DNA from: CAWKEY01 sp963848675
Lineage (GTDB): Bacteria > Pseudomonadota > Gammaproteobacteria > Methylococcales > Methylomonadaceae
DNA length: 19,230 nt
Assembly: GCA_963848675.1 (NCBI GenBank)
Contig: CAWKEY010000050.1
Coordinates: 1-19,230 of the forward strand
Direction of reading: 5' to 3'
Each line of letters opens with the position of its first letter. Position 1 is the stretch's first letter. Positions 1 to 7,756 of the stretch are shown here, in pieces. The notes below the pieces were generated by a model. That model had not been told where the DNA came from. It saw nothing but the letters and a program-made list of their open reading frames with translations, and made no database searches. A program made the translations under genes and the position numbers.

Positions 1-986
1 GGTGTTTTGTTTTAACGAATCTAATGCAGAAACGAGGCGTTCTCTCAAATCCACTTTATTTTTCACTGGTTGTTTTCCAATACGATTATTCTTGATTTCA
101 TTCCAAACTTGCTCGTCTGGATTGAATTCTGGTGCCCGCTTTGGCAAAAAGAATACCCTTAACTGGTTCCGGTGCATATGCACAAAATCTCGCACCCGTT
201 TGGAACCATGGAATGTCGCGTGATCGACCGATAAGATAATGGGACGCTCCCGATTCAGGATGATCTCTTTTAAGAACTCGATATACCGCTCCCCGTTAAT
301 CGTACCTTCCTTGATCGAATAGCCCATCTCGCCCTGGGAGGTAACAACTGACAATACGTTATATCCGCCTCTTTGCATGCTGACTTTGACAATGGGCGTT
401 TGCCCGCTCAAGCCCCATGTTCGTCCGTGGCGTGTCATAACGCCTACGCCTGCTTCATCCTCGAATCCGATGTCAGCCCCAATCTTATCTGCAAGGCGTT
501 GTATTCTTGGGAATTTATCATTCAAGAAATGTTCAATTTCCTGCTCATCCCTCTGCACATCTTGGTATTCAGGTTTTTGACAGGTTAACCCCAACGCTTT
601 AAGGTGAAGCCTGACCGTGCTATCGCTCACCGTCACACCGAATTCTTGTTTCAACAGTTCGGCTAAAACAGTGCCTGTCCACAAATTCGTGTCATACCCA
701 AACTTAACCGGGGTGAGGTCAGAACCGTCTGTCTTAGCCATTCGTTCATTTCATCACTGATCAACGGTTTCGCCCCAGGGGGCATCTGGCTTTCCAGCGC
801 TTCATAGCCACCCTCATCGTATTGCCTTAACCAGCGGTAAATACACGCACGATTAAAATTATAGGCCACGGCTATTAATTCAGGACTCAAACCAAGAACC
901 CGAACAGCATGTACCGCCATTATTCGTATATGGTACATAACATCATCGGGTATCTTTCTGCCATCTGCCAGCCAATCTATGTCCAT
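1..986 (-). pseudogene. IS630-family transposase in two frames (-1 shift), C-terminus off window
   Basis: This is a DDE transposase of the IS630 family, which cuts and pastes its element into TA sites. The first 107 codons (986 to 663) hold a helix-turn-helix N-terminus ending NEWLRQTVLTSP, and an AGAGG ribosome binding site precedes the ATG. From about 720 leftwards the homology moves to the -1 frame (DLTPVKFGYDTNLWTG) and continues to the window edge. The catalytic part is visible there: IGFEDEAGVG carries the first Asp, ILSVDHATFHGS the second, and FLPKRAPEFNPDEQVWNEIK the final Glu region. The shift lies near 709-715. I see no A-run slippery site, so a disabling indel is as likely as programmed frameshifting. 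The protein appears nearly complete at base 1 (ends near LVSALDSLKQN). Confidence 0.8.
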
Positions 987-1074
987 GCTGCACCTCTCAA
1001 TCGCTTGCTAAACTACCTATTCTTTAGACACTTAAATATTAAATATGTCGCTTGATCAACTATTGACTCTATAA
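1..1074 (-). mobile_element. IS630-family element, left part outside window
   Basis: The element is defined by its transposase on the minus strand and by the place where the neighbouring IS66-like reading frame loses its family resemblance, at about 1074, next to a TA dinucleotide. IS630-family elements insert at TA, which fits. The other end lies beyond base 1, so the terminal repeats cannot be compared. The 1074 boundary is an inference. Confidence 0.6.
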
Positions 1075-1493
1075 CTGCCATCTGCTGTTTGGTATTGGGC
1101 TAAGCGATAGCAGGTATTGAAGGTCTCAAATTTAATATTTTGAATGACCACGTCCCGATAACCTTTAAAAGTTGAGCCTTCTGGAATAGTATCGGGGTGG
1201 ATGTTGAGCGTGGCATCAATTTTTAGCTGCCCAGTTTTACTGCGTTTCGGCCCTTTGTTCTTTTTGGACTTGTCACCATCATCGCCATTCTCATCACCGT
1301 CTTCGGCCGAGTCCTCGTCCATTTTGCTGGGTTTTATTTTGGGTTTAGTGGTTTCGCCCTTGAGCTTGAGTATTTCTTGCTCCAGTTTGTCTATCTGTAT
1401 TTGCTGCCACGCAAGCAATTCCAGCAGCACATCGACTAGCGGTGTGCGCTCTTCGTTACTGATTTTGGGTAATTGTGGCTTGAGTGAATCCAT
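1056..1493 (-). pseudogene. IS66-like (unclassified IS) transposase, N-terminal fragment
   Basis: The first ~140 residues resemble the N-terminus of the IS66-like transposases often filed as ISNCY. There is a leucine-rich helix (LLAWQQIQIDKLEQEILKLK, about residues 27-46), an acidic and lysine-rich linker, and a TFKGYRDVVIQNIKFETFNTCYR segment of the kind that precedes the DDE core. Resemblance stops at about 1075 and the last few residues (SYRVNS) are read from the adjoining IS630 element. The catalytic domain is absent, so it cannot transpose. ATG at 1493 is the first start in frame. Family assignment is from memory of sequence style. Confidence 0.6.
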
Positions 1494-1571
1494 GCGGCTA
1501 TTTTAACCTGATTTTTAAGGTGTTGCCTGCGACTAATGAGAAGTTACCACAAACGTTTCAAAATCATTCTT

Positions 1572-1597
1572 CCATTTTTTTGATTTTTAAAAAATGG
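1572..1597. terminator. A/T-rich hairpin, possible bidirectional terminator
   Basis: CCATTTTTT at 1572-1580 and AAAAAATGG at 1589-1597 form a perfect 9-bp stem with an 8-base loop. It lies between the parE toxin (ending 1635) and the IS66-like fragment (starting 1493), in the otherwise empty stretch 1494-1634. The low G+C of the stem makes it a weak terminator; it could instead be part of the old IS end. Confidence 0.4.
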
Positions 1598-1634
1598 GAA
1601 AATTAAGCAGTTTAGGGCTTACAACCCCAATAAG

Positions 1635-1919
1635 CTAAAAATTATCAGGCCACAATCTTGCGCCATGAAACACGGCCAAGATTTGAATCTGCTGCTCTTT
1701 CAATCGATAGGGCAAAATGTATTGAGTGCCGGCAACCACTAACTCCCTCGTTCCATCGACGCGGCCAGCGCGGCCAAGTTGTGGGTTGTCTTGCAGCAAG
1801 ACAGCGCGTTCCTTGATTTCAGCTAATAGTCTGCGGGCTGCGTTGGGATTTTCTTCGGTGATGTAGGTAAATATCTCGCGCAAGTCCTGTCGGGCGGGTT
1901 CGGTCCAAACGAGTTTCAC
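1635..1919 (-). CDS. RelE/ParE-family toxin
   Basis: A 94-residue protein with the typical layout of the RelE/ParE fold: KLVWTEPARQDLREIFTYI at the N-terminus, NPNAARRLLAEI in the first helices, LLQDNPQLGRAGRVDGTRELVV, then TQYILPYR and a C-terminal ILAVFHGARLWP strand. The GRxGRVxGTREL and YxxPYR signatures fit the ParE branch, whose known members poison gyrase, better than ribosome-cutting RelE, but the target cannot be decided here. Its ATG overlaps the stop of the upstream antitoxin gene by 4 bp, indicating translational coupling in one operon. Length is normal and no defect is visible. Confidence 0.88.
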   Translation of the reverse strand: MKLVWTEPARQDLREIFTYITEENPNAARRLLAEIKERAVLLQDNPQLGRAGRVDGTRELVVAGTQYILPYRLKEQQIQILAVFHGARLWPDNF

Positions 1920-2173
1920 GCTCGGCCTTTGGCTTTTTTCTCAATCAATTCTTCCATTTCACGCATGACATCGTCATGATCGACCAGTTCACCACGGTCG
2001 GCGGCGGCTATACCTTGGGTGATTTTCTCGACCTGCCAGGCATGGGTTTTCAAGTATTCCCGTAAAGCTTGATTCACTAGGTAATTGCGTGATCGATCTA
2101 ATGCCCCGGCCATAAAGTCGAGTTGATGCACGATGTCTGATTCAGCCCTAACGGTAAATGCTTCGGTTGCCAT
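1916..2173 (-). CDS. Ribbon-helix-helix antitoxin (CopG/ParD type)
   Basis: The product is about 85 residues. The N-terminus EAFTVRAESDIVHQLDFMAGALDRSRNYLVNQALREYLK is a ribbon-helix-helix DNA-binding domain, and the C-terminal half (WQVEKITQGIAAADRGELVDHDDVMREMEELIEK) is the usual helical toxin-binding tail. The ATG at 2173 is preferred because GGAG lies 8 bases upstream; an in-frame ATG at 2212 would add 13 residues outside the domain and has no good ribosome binding site. It is the upstream partner of the ParE-like toxin. It should bind its toxin and repress the shared promoter, as is known for this class. The pair sits next to a resolvase relic, as plasmid stability modules often do. Confidence 0.85.
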   Translation of the reverse strand: MATEAFTVRAESDIVHQLDFMAGALDRSRNYLVNQALREYLKTHAWQVEKITQGIAAADRGELVDHDDVMREMEELIEKKAKGRA

Positions 2174-2222
2174 GGTTGCCGCTCCGGTTAATAGTGGTTC
2201 ATTTGTAATCATATCGCATAAC

Positions 2223-2465
2223 TTAACGTACTGCCGGAATAGATTGATAGCCTTTTTTACATTTGGCCGTGCACAACTTATTCCCGGCGACGATGGCTTC
2301 TTCCTGGGTGTCGAACCACTCCTTTCTGACGGTGCCGGGTGACCCGACGCGGCCCCATTCTTTAATCAGTGACCAATCGTCAAACAAGCCTGGTGTCACA
2401 AACATCTGATAAAAACGATGCATGTTGTCTTTGTTATCGTGCCGTTCCAAATACATATGATTCAT
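2223..2465 (-). CDS. Small WGR-domain protein
   Basis: Eighty residues that consist of little more than one WGR domain: MYLERHDNKDNMHRFYQM, then FDDWSLIKEWGRVGSPGTV with the name-giving WGR, and a final helix DTQEEAIVAGNKLCTAKCKKGY. WGR domains bind nucleic acid in PARP and MolR proteins; the role of stand-alone short forms is unknown. The ATG at 2465 has GGGGAG 7 bases upstream; a GTG one codon earlier is possible. It directly follows the resolvase relic (stop at 2469), so the two were probably co-transcribed. Short WGR proteins on plasmids and near resolvases are familiar, so this looks like part of a mobile backbone. Confidence 0.8.
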   Translation of the reverse strand: MNHMYLERHDNKDNMHRFYQMFVTPGLFDDWSLIKEWGRVGSPGTVRKEWFDTQEEAIVAGNKLCTAKCKKGYQSIPAVR

Positions 2466-2468
2466 CAC

Positions 2469-2966
2469 TTACTCCCCAAAAGAGTGGACCGTATTTTCAC
2501 TTTGCGGTGATTTCAACGCCGCTTCCCTTATTCGCATAATGGTTTGTCGAGTTGTCTTGAATTCACGCGCTAACTCAGTAACGTTAATCCCGGCAGCCAG
2601 TTTTTCCAGGACGGATGCGCGTTCCGCCATAGTTAGCGCGGGTGGTCTGCCAAAGGGTTTGCCGGCAGCCTTAGCTCGATTAATCCCTGACTGCGTTCGT
2701 TCAATCAACAAGTCACGTTCAAATTCGGCTACCGCGGCGATAACTTGCATGGTCATCTTCCCCGCTGAACTGGTCAGATCAACACCGCCCAGTGCCAGGC
2801 AATGGACGCGTACACCCTGATTTGAAAGTTGCTCGACGGTTGCCCGTACATCCATCGCATTACGCCCAAGCCGGTCAAGTTTGGTAACGACCAGAATATC
2901 GCCGGATTCCATCCGCTCGATCAATTTGGTAAAACCGGGGCGCTCCTTTGCCGCCACTGATGTCAA
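2469..2966 (-). pseudogene. Serine resolvase/invertase, N-terminus lost
   Basis: The remaining 165 residues match the resolvase family from about residue 40: VAAKERPGFTKLIERMESGDILVVTKLDRLGRNAMDV, the AGKMTMQVIAAVAEFERDLLIERT helix and a C-terminal helix-turn-helix (INVTELAREFKTTRQTIMRI). The first ~40 residues, which hold the catalytic serine of the YxRVS motif, are missing. The only in-frame start is a TTG inside the inverted repeat of the Tni transposon, so the gene was cut at that junction. The protein cannot recombine DNA. Tn5053-type elements are known to prefer resolvase/res regions as targets, which fits the location. Confidence 0.85.
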
Positions 2967-2985
2967 TGTCAGAAGACGACTGCAC
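2961..2985 (+). repeat. Tni transposon terminal inverted repeat, tniR side (IRi)
   Basis: This 25-bp end starts TGTCAATGTCAGAAGACGAC and finishes TGCAC. It agrees at all but two positions with the Tn5053-family end as I recall it. A second TniA-binding type repeat (TCAGAAGTCAACTGCAC) follows at 2991-3007, the multi-repeat layout usual in this family. Confidence 0.88.
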
Positions 2986-3121
2986 GAATATCAGAAGTCA
3001 ACTGCACTACTTGAGATACTTTGTAATATGGGCGGATTGGCTAGAAATATCTTACGGGGAGAGATTGCGAAGGTGGCGTTTTGGTCGGTTTTTGCCCGTG
3101 ACAGAAGTCGCCACCATTTTT
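2986..3121. other. Non-coding inner end of the transposon (empty cargo site)
   Basis: No gene is visible. The stretch holds the second end repeat at 2991-3007 and then sequence that recurs, diverged, at 7781-7860 (shared words include CACTACTTGAGATAC and GGATTGGCTAGAAAT). In relatives this is the place where mer operons or integrons sit. Confidence 0.7.
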
Positions 3122-3736
3122 CTAACTATTGGATAAGAGTTTCACTCCGTCCGGTCGCAGTTCTCCATTAGGTGAAACATGTCTATATAAAGTTTGCCTG
3201 GCAATACCCAATTCTTTACATAGATTCCCGATCACAGTCTCTGGCTGTCCCATAGCCGCCATGGCCAGCCGCAGTTTGGCGGCCGTCATTTTAAATGGCC
3301 GCCCTCCCTTCCTGCCGCGCGCACGAGCTGAAGCTAATCCGGCTACCGTTCGCTCTGAGATGAGTTCCCTTTCAAACTCGGAAAGCGCCGCAAAAATACC
3401 GAAGACCAATTTGCCAGCAGCAGTCGTGGTGTCGATGGCCGCACCTTGCCCCGTTAAAACCTTGAGACCAATACCTCGGCCTGTTAGATCATGCACGGTA
3501 TTAATCAAATGACGCAGATCGCGTCCCAATCGATCCAGCTTCCACACAAGAAGCGTATCCCCTTCGCGTAATGCTTTGATGCAAGCCACTAGGCCGGGAC
3601 GATCTTCCCGTTTTCCAGAGGCCTGATCTTCATAAATGTGTATGGGCTTAACTCCGGCTGCGAATAACGCATCGCGCTGCAAATCGCAGGCCTGAGAACC
3701 ATCCGCTTTTGAAACTCGCATGTAACCAATTAGCAT
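3122..3736 (-). CDS. tniR: Serine resolvase of the Tni transposon
   Basis: A full-length 204-residue small serine recombinase. It has the catalytic serine in MLIGYMRVSKADG (Ser9), the arginine and DRLGRDLRHL motif of the active site, the AAGKLVFGIFAALSEFERELISERT long helix, and a C-terminal helix-turn-helix around residues 160-190 (NLCKELGIARQTLYRHVS). In Tn5053 and Tn402 the element transposes through a cointegrate that TniR resolves at res. Here it is the last gene before the IRi end and is transcribed away from a res-like region upstream. It differs clearly from the truncated resolvase at 2469-2966, so the two are separate genes. Confidence 0.92.
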   Translation of the reverse strand: MLIGYMRVSKADGSQACDLQRDALFAAGVKPIHIYEDQASGKREDRPGLVACIKALREGDTLLVWKLDRLGRDLRHLINTVHDLTGRGIGLKVLTGQGAAIDTTTAAGKLVFGIFAALSEFERELISERTVAGLASARARGRKGGRPFKMTAAKLRLAMAAMGQPETVIGNLCKELGIARQTLYRHVSPNGELRPDGVKLLSNS

Positions 3737-3867
3737 TTTTCACCTGTCACTTATACGGTCGTTTATGTGACAGTTTAAAAGACGTAGTCAGTGTCGTCAA
3801 AAAATGTCATATAACCCGTAATGTATTCTACGTATTATAAAGGTTGTTAAATTGTTTTATTGTGACA
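3737..3867. promoter_or_regulatory. res: Candidate res site between tniQ and tniR
   Basis: CTGTCAC at 3744-3750 and GTGACAG at 3767-3773 are perfect 7-bp arms of a 30-bp imperfect dyad, the size of a resolvase subsite. Further TGTC/GACA words follow at 3792-3808 and 3861-3866. Position between tniQ and tniR matches res in Tn5053. The tniR promoter should also lie here, but I cannot place it with confidence. Confidence 0.6.
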
Positions 3868-5022
3868 CTATATCGAAGGAATTCCAAAAGCGGATAAATG
3901 TTTTCGGATTGTTCGGATGGCCTTGGTATCTTGACGACCAAACAGCAGCAGCGTAAACAATGCTTTTGCGACTATTGGATTTTTTCGAGCTTCGTCAATG
4001 GTCTTCGCTAATGATCTTTCCGCTAACTGCCAATAGTGAATTTCTTTTTCAGTCGGCTCTGGAAGCTCAGGCGGTTGATGGCCAGAATCAACGATTTGAT
4101 CTGGTTCAGGCAAAAATAAGCAGGCTAGAATGCCGCGAGCCTTTATTTCTTGGTTTTCTATCATGTTCATTGCCACAGCCGAGGCTTCCAAAAACTGCAG
4201 TTGCACCGAAAGGTCTAACATTTCGAATGGATACCAGCGGAATTGTCCTGCTCGAACAGGGTGTTCGCATGTTGCCCATATCTTTCGAAACTGTTTCGGT
4301 TGAAGCCCGCAGAGTGAAATAGGGGTGCTCAATTCTTCGATTAGTGTCCGTAACAGCCGGAACCAAATGCCGGCATGTATCGGTCGTCGAGGCAACTCAA
4401 CTTGTCCATAAGTCAATGCTTGTTCGGTTCGCCGATCCATTTTTTTGATGGCGTCACTTGCTTCACGTATTAACGACGCATCCTGTTTGCACCAGAGACT
4501 CAGTTGACCATCACCTATATAAGATTGTAGCCAGCACCCATGAATTGGACAGCTAATAAACAAAGGGAACTGCCACATCAGCTTAAATATTTCATGTCCC
4601 AATGATTCATTCAAACATTTTGGACATGCTCTCTGTAGGGTTTGCTTGGGCAACCAAGCTCGCCATCTTGGTACAAATCTGCTGAGACACTTTTTGTGTG
4701 GAAATAAAACCGACATTTGATGAACATAACAGGTGAAAGAGTCAGGATCAGGGGCCATGCTGTCTAATAACCAAGGCACCCAGCCAGCCATCGTCATCAA
4801 GTGAAGTCTATCCAATTCCACACCGCTACGTTGAGCAATGATTTCAAGAAAACCTGTGGGGGGAAGAATATCAATATCCAGCAATTGCCCCTGTCCCCAT
4901 TCATAACGTAATAAATGTTCCAAGTCCATTCGGTAACACCTGGCAATTCGATACAGCCAGGACGATAAGGCTTCGTTTTCGATGGGTACCGGATGAACAG
5001 GCCATCGCTGAGCCGATTTCAC
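3868..5022 (-). CDS. tniQ: TniQ transposition accessory protein
   Basis: A 384-residue member of the TniQ family. The N-terminus ENEALSSWLYRIARCYRMD (about 15-33) is the family signature, and a zinc-ribbon pattern is present: CPKC at 133-136 and CPIH at 158-161. The C-terminal half is helical and poorly conserved. In Tn7 the homologue TnsD reads the target, and in Tn5053 TniQ is required for transposition; the exact role in this branch is presumed to be linking TniB to target DNA. The ATG overlaps the tniB stop by 4 bp, so translation is coupled. There is no CRISPR-cas gene nearby, so this is the ordinary Tn5053-type protein rather than a CAST TniQ. Confidence 0.9.
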   Translation of the reverse strand: MKSAQRWPVHPVPIENEALSSWLYRIARCYRMDLEHLLRYEWGQGQLLDIDILPPTGFLEIIAQRSGVELDRLHLMTMAGWVPWLLDSMAPDPDSFTCYVHQMSVLFPHKKCLSRFVPRWRAWLPKQTLQRACPKCLNESLGHEIFKLMWQFPLFISCPIHGCWLQSYIGDGQLSLWCKQDASLIREASDAIKKMDRRTEQALTYGQVELPRRPIHAGIWFRLLRTLIEELSTPISLCGLQPKQFRKIWATCEHPVRAGQFRWYPFEMLDLSVQLQFLEASAVAMNMIENQEIKARGILACLFLPEPDQIVDSGHQPPELPEPTEKEIHYWQLAERSLAKTIDEARKNPIVAKALFTLLLFGRQDTKAIRTIRKHLSAFGIPSI

Positions 5023-5936
5023 ATGAGCGCTCTTTCAAATTTCCGGCGGCGTTCGCTCGGGCCGGCGTAGTCAGCTACTCCTAATGTACGTTGATTGATG
5101 GCCTCTTCACCCGTTTCGATACCAGCGATAGCAGCTTTGGTCAGCAGCAACGCCAATTCACCGATCGTGCCCTCACAGCGAGCCAAAAGATACTGAGCCA
5201 TGTCATCGGTCGCAATATTCGAAGGCCGGCGCAATGGAAATGTAGCCACAAAACTTGCCAGCAGCGAACATGCATCGTTGTTAACTTCCCATAACGGTAA
5301 TATCAATGGCTCGAAACGATTTTCCAGTTGATCGTCGGTACGAATAGCCAAATAAGCGTCACGAGTGCCTACTCCCACTAATGGAATTCGTAGTTCGTTA
5401 CCTAAAAATCGCAACAAGTTAAGAAATTCCCGTCGGCTGTTGCCGTTGCCAGCCAAAATATTGTGCAGTTCATCAATTACCAGCATCTTTACGCCGACAC
5501 TACGCATTAATCCCAGTGCTTGTTGTTCTAAGATAGCGATGGGCTGACGAGAGCTTAGTGGCGCCCCCATAGCGGCAATTAATGCCATATGAAAACGGAG
5601 TATCGAAGGTTCGGATGGCATTTGTACACAAAGAACAGGAATATGCTCCAGGCCAGGGCTAGAACTGGGTAGATGTTGCCGCCGAAACTTTTCAACAATC
5701 ATGGTTTTTCCGTTATTGGTCGTCCCGATAATTAACAGATTCGGCATACGTTGTTTCGCTGGCCATTGATACAGCTCCTCCAACCGATTTACTGCTTGCA
5801 CCGCACGAGGGTAACCGATCCACCGTTCAGCACGTATATGCATGATCCGCTCGGCAGAAGGGAGATGAACCAAGCGCTGGGCTGAAGGGGTCAAATGGAA
5901 AAAGTCTAAAATAGGATAGTCTTCCATCATTACCAC
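5019..5936 (-). CDS. tniB: TniB AAA+ ATPase of the transposon
   Basis: A 305-residue AAA+ protein. Walker A is GTTNNGKT at 71-78, Walker B is MLVIDELHNI at 151-160 with Asp155 and Glu156, and a sensor-like VGVGTRDAYLA follows. TniB-class regulators (TnsC and MuB relatives) load on target DNA and activate the transposase in an ATP-dependent way. The gene overlaps the end of tniA by 7 bp and the start of tniQ by 4 bp, so the three form one tightly coupled operon. The first Met is used here, but Met3 or Met4 could be the real start. Length is normal and no defect is seen. Confidence 0.92.
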   Translation of the reverse strand: MVMMEDYPILDFFHLTPSAQRLVHLPSAERIMHIRAERWIGYPRAVQAVNRLEELYQWPAKQRMPNLLIIGTTNNGKTMIVEKFRRQHLPSSSPGLEHIPVLCVQMPSEPSILRFHMALIAAMGAPLSSRQPIAILEQQALGLMRSVGVKMLVIDELHNILAGNGNSRREFLNLLRFLGNELRIPLVGVGTRDAYLAIRTDDQLENRFEPLILPLWEVNNDACSLLASFVATFPLRRPSNIATDDMAQYLLARCEGTIGELALLLTKAAIAGIETGEEAINQRTLGVADYAGPSERRRKFERALM

Positions 5937-7600
5937 TCCTCTATTTCGGTGAAGGGTACGGCAGACTTAATTTCAGTTTGGGCAGAATCAGGCGGTATCA
6001 AGGGTTTACATTTTTTTATCGAATGAGTTAAGTGTTTAAGCCGCTCATTATTTCGCCTGGTCCTCTTCGTGGCTTTTTGGGCATCATGGACAATATCGCG
6101 CATTTGATCGATCATCCGAAAAAGAGCAACTTCATCAACTTCGTCTCGACCTTCCTCTCGCAACCGTTTAATAGCTTGACGATGTTCCCATAAAGTAATT
6201 GCAGGGTTTCCCACAGAGCGGTAAGGAATTTCCAGATACTGTTGGCTATCCGGGTCCATTACCCAGATACGGCTAATATCCCTTGGATCTCGACGTATCA
6301 GGAACTTGGGACTACCCTTTTTCCGCCGAGCAATTAGAGGTTTTAAAACATTGGCAAAGTAATCAATGTAGTCGATTCTAAAGCCGGTACGAGTCAAGGT
6401 GCGTCGGATGACCGGAAGAAAATCGATCAGAAATGCTTTTGCATTCGTGACAACAGCCGGAGGACCATTTAAGGCAATCCCTTTTGACCAACGCTTTGCA
6501 GGGGGTTCTTGTAGATCATTATTATGTGTATCGCCATGATAGTAAGCTACGGCTATAGTTAGCCAGCGTTCCAATTCATAGCGTGTTAATGCTGCCTTTT
6601 TTTCAGATTCATAATCGCCACGATCTTCCGGATTTGAAAAAGTGGTGCCGGGGAGTTCATGAATATCCTCCATCATGGTGCCAATCAAGCGTTCAATAAT
6701 ACCGCCATAGTGCGGTTGCCCTGGCGGACGATAACTGAGCAAAATGCCATGTTGTTCACAACCCCGCCGCAAAGCTTCGCTTTTAAATTCCGCCGCATTA
6801 TCCATATAAAGTGATCTGGGTTTTCCACTCATCGGCCAATCGACTTCTAACTGTAATTGTTCAAGCCAGGGACGCTTATCGCAGACCATATGAGCCAGAC
6901 AGAGTCCAACAGAAACGGTGGATGGAGGCTCTAACGTTACTACCATGCCGACAATGCAATCACTAAAGACATCAATAGCGATCGTCAGGTAAGGCCGACC
7001 AATAGGTTGGCGGTCGCGTTCATCAACGACAATCAGGTCGATCACCGTATGGTCAATCTGGACTTGTTCCAAGATGGAGGTAATTTCTGGCGGTGTGCCT
7101 CCGGCTGACTGAAAAGTTCGAGCGGCATTGGTTCCCTCCCGTGCTTGTTTCTCCTGCAGTGGATTCAACTGTCTTATTCTTAGGGCAACCGTATTACGGG
7201 CGGGAACCGGTAATCCTTTAATCTTGCATTCCTTTTTAATACCTCGGTAAAGTTTAGCTACAGTGAGCTTTTGCCGAGTCATAAACTGTTTCCGTACCCT
7301 TTCACGGATGATATTTTCTACAGCTTCGACTAATCGCCCTTTACCCTTACCCCCACTTGAGTGTATTGGGGCAAGGTCTGTCACTAACCCCGTACCTTGC
7401 CGGAATCTTTGAATCAGGAAATAAACTTGTCTTCTGGAGACACCCAATTCTTGCGCGGCTTCATCGGCTGATTGATGACCAACGGTTTCTAAGGCCGCAA
7501 GTGGGGCAATGATACTGGCTCGTTTATGAGCCAACTCCCAATTTTCTTGAGATAAAGTCAACACTCCCTGTTCAGTGAATTTAGTGGACTCGGGTTCCAT
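5930..7600 (-). CDS. tniA: TniA DDE transposase
   Basis: A 556-residue transposase with a retroviral-integrase-type catalytic core. An N-terminal helix-turn-helix (DEAAQELGVSRRQVYFLIQRF, about 46-66) is followed by a second DNA-binding region. The catalytic triad is Asp183 (QVQIDHTVID), Asp267 (SLYMDNAAEF) and Glu303 (GGIIERLIGT), with 35 residues between the last two, as expected for the D,D(35)E class. A Mu-type C-terminal beta-barrel region follows (LKPLIARRKKG). It cuts and joins the 25-bp ends. It is the first gene of the tniABQ operon, about 120 bp inside the right end. The promoter is presumed to lie in 7601-7718, but no clear -35/-10 pair is visible. Confidence 0.93.
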   Translation of the reverse strand: MEPESTKFTEQGVLTLSQENWELAHKRASIIAPLAALETVGHQSADEAAQELGVSRRQVYFLIQRFRQGTGLVTDLAPIHSSGGKGKGRLVEAVENIIRERVRKQFMTRQKLTVAKLYRGIKKECKIKGLPVPARNTVALRIRQLNPLQEKQAREGTNAARTFQSAGGTPPEITSILEQVQIDHTVIDLIVVDERDRQPIGRPYLTIAIDVFSDCIVGMVVTLEPPSTVSVGLCLAHMVCDKRPWLEQLQLEVDWPMSGKPRSLYMDNAAEFKSEALRRGCEQHGILLSYRPPGQPHYGGIIERLIGTMMEDIHELPGTTFSNPEDRGDYESEKKAALTRYELERWLTIAVAYYHGDTHNNDLQEPPAKRWSKGIALNGPPAVVTNAKAFLIDFLPVIRRTLTRTGFRIDYIDYFANVLKPLIARRKKGSPKFLIRRDPRDISRIWVMDPDSQQYLEIPYRSVGNPAITLWEHRQAIKRLREEGRDEVDEVALFRMIDQMRDIVHDAQKATKRTRRNNERLKHLTHSIKKCKPLIPPDSAQTEIKSAVPFTEIEEW

Positions 7601-7718
7601 ACCAAATACTCACTTCTGTGAAGAGGAGTATTAAGCATAATGATGCACTGTGTAGATGTCTACTGATATTTTAGATTCAGTAGTTCACTTCACTAGGTGG
7701 TTCTATTCCAGTGAAATG

Positions 7719-7743
7719 GTGCAGATAACTTCTGACATTGACA
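7719..7743 (-). repeat. Tni transposon terminal inverted repeat, tniA side (IRt)
   Basis: Read on the minus strand from 7743 it begins TGTCAATGTCAGAAGTTATC and ends TGCAC at 7719. It matches the left end at the first 15 and last 6 bases, so the pair is convincing. The 118 bases between it and tniA hold no gene. Confidence 0.88.
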
Positions 7744-7756
7744 GGTCGGTTTCGGA

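Larger units (their letters stand above)
2961..7743 (-). mobile_element. Complete Tn5053/Tn402-family transposon without cargo
   Basis: Both outer ends begin TGTCAATGTCAGAAG and reach TGCAC at base 25, close to the 25-bp ends known for Tn5053. Between them lie tniA, tniB, tniQ, a res-like region and tniR in the canonical order, all intact. In this family cargo (mer genes or an integron) sits between tniR and the initial end; here only about 160 bp of non-coding sequence lies there. The flanking pentamers ACTGA (left) and GGTCG (right) do not match, so no 5-bp target duplication remains. That suggests rearrangement or a later adjacent event. Confidence 0.88.

Noticed and set aside
2986..3121. 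Integron (intI/attC) at the cargo site
   Set aside because: No integrase gene and no attC-like hairpins; only end repeats and about 110 non-coding bases.
3868..7600. CRISPR-associated transposon (CAST)
   Set aside because: TniA, TniB, TniQ and TniR match the ordinary Tn5053 order with a resolvase; there is no Cas protein or array.
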